NCBI GenBank assembly: GCA_021811505.1
Contig: JAJZOM010000224.1
Location: 1-6,757 of the forward strand
Reading direction: 5' to 3'
DNA length: 6,757 bases
Source: Thermoplasmata archaeon
GTDB taxonomy: Archaea > Thermoplasmatota > Thermoplasmata > Thermoplasmatales > Thermoplasmataceae
Part shown: positions 6,541-6,757 of the stretch, piece after piece
Position numbering within the stretch: position 1 is the stretch's first letter
Layout of the letters: each line of letters begins with the position of its first letter
Translations under genes and position numbers: made by a program
Notes under the pieces: generated by a model
Seen by the model: only the letters and a program-made list of their open reading frames with translations
The model's database searches: none
Told to the model about the DNA's origin: nothing

Positions 6541-6756
6541 TTATTCGATGGAGTTCTCCACGTGCTGCATTTCCTCAAATATGGTTTTCTCCATCTTCCT
6601 TAACCGGTAAGTCAGGGTTGTCCGAGGGACATTGACAGATTTGCTCAGTTCGGAAAGCGAAGATTTCCTTGGCCAGTCAAAATATCCAGATTTTAGTGCC
6701 TCGGCTATTACATCGAAACCGGTGCTATTGACGGTTGTATCAAGTTTGACGCGCCA
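6541..6756 (-). CDS. HTH-10 (bacterio-opsin activator-type) transcriptional regulator, C-terminal part (5' end outside window)
   Basis: The frame enters at the right edge of the window and ends at TAA (6543-6541), giving 71 residues with no start in view. The fragment matches the HTH-10 domain found almost only in archaea: an ALKSGYFDWPRKSSLSELSK core (fragment residues 20-39), where 'GY[FY]D.PR' and 'L.ELA' are the family hallmarks. A recognition helix, VPRTTLTYRLRKMEKTIF (43-60), follows. In this family the domain sits at the very C-terminus after variable sensor domains, and the protein ends here about 11 residues after it, as expected. It should bind promoter DNA near the TATA box. It lies upstream of the transporter on the same strand, with a 175-base gap and a separate promoter between them, so it is a plausible local regulator but probably not part of the same transcript. 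Its sensor part and total length cannot be seen. Confidence 0.85.
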   Translation of the reverse strand, partial: WRVKLDTTVNSTGFDVIAEALKSGYFDWPRKSSLSELSKSVNVPRTTLTYRLRKMEKTIFEEMQHVENSIE

Positions 6757-6757
6757 C

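Overview
The window looks like part of an archaeal chromosome, most likely an acidophilic Thermoplasmatota (Thermoplasmatales-type) organism. Four things point that way: AT-rich TATA elements in place of bacterial -10/-35 boxes; a first operon gene that appears leaderless while inner genes use Shine-Dalgarno motifs matching the archaeal 16S 3' end; an HTH-10 (bacterio-opsin-activator type) regulator; and a membrane-anchored, sequon-rich, low-charge solute-binding protein instead of a lipoprotein. The genus cannot be named from the sequence alone.

Layout. Positions 1-411 (+) hold the last 136 residues of a polytopic membrane protein that resembles the C-terminus of a polysaccharide/oligosaccharide flippase. 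Positions 412-679 are a 268-base convergent intergenic gap with T-rich termination-like tracts on both strands, a nested inverted repeat and one stray TATA-like element. Positions 680-6365 (-) are a compact four-gene operon for a peptide/opine/nickel-class (Dpp/Opp) ABC importer. In transcription order it encodes the extracellular family 5 solute-binding protein (4770-6365), the DppB-type permease (3749-4765), the DppC-type permease (2843-3736, or 3748) and a fused double ATPase equivalent to DppD plus DppF (680-2839). Gaps inside the operon are 3-12 bases, so it is almost certainly one transcript. Positions 6366-6540 are the 175-base upstream region with a TATA box, a 14-base perfect palindrome just upstream of it, and T-rich stretches that could end the upstream gene. 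Positions 6541-6756 (-) are the last 71 residues of an HTH-10 regulator that runs off the window edge. No stretch over 300 bases lacks a gene.

How the genes work together. The binding protein captures a peptide (or, as in some archaeal members of this class, an oligosaccharide) outside the membrane and delivers it to the DppB/DppC channel. The single-chain ATPase supplies both nucleotide-binding domains. The palindrome next to the TATA box and the regulator gene immediately upstream together suggest a locally controlled transporter; that link is inference.

I found no CRISPR array, tRNA, rRNA, insertion sequence or clearly new system. The most useful observations are the operator-like palindrome, the two complete four-cysteine motifs in the fused ATPase, the dense sequons of the binding protein, and the mixed leaderless/Shine-Dalgarno initiation.
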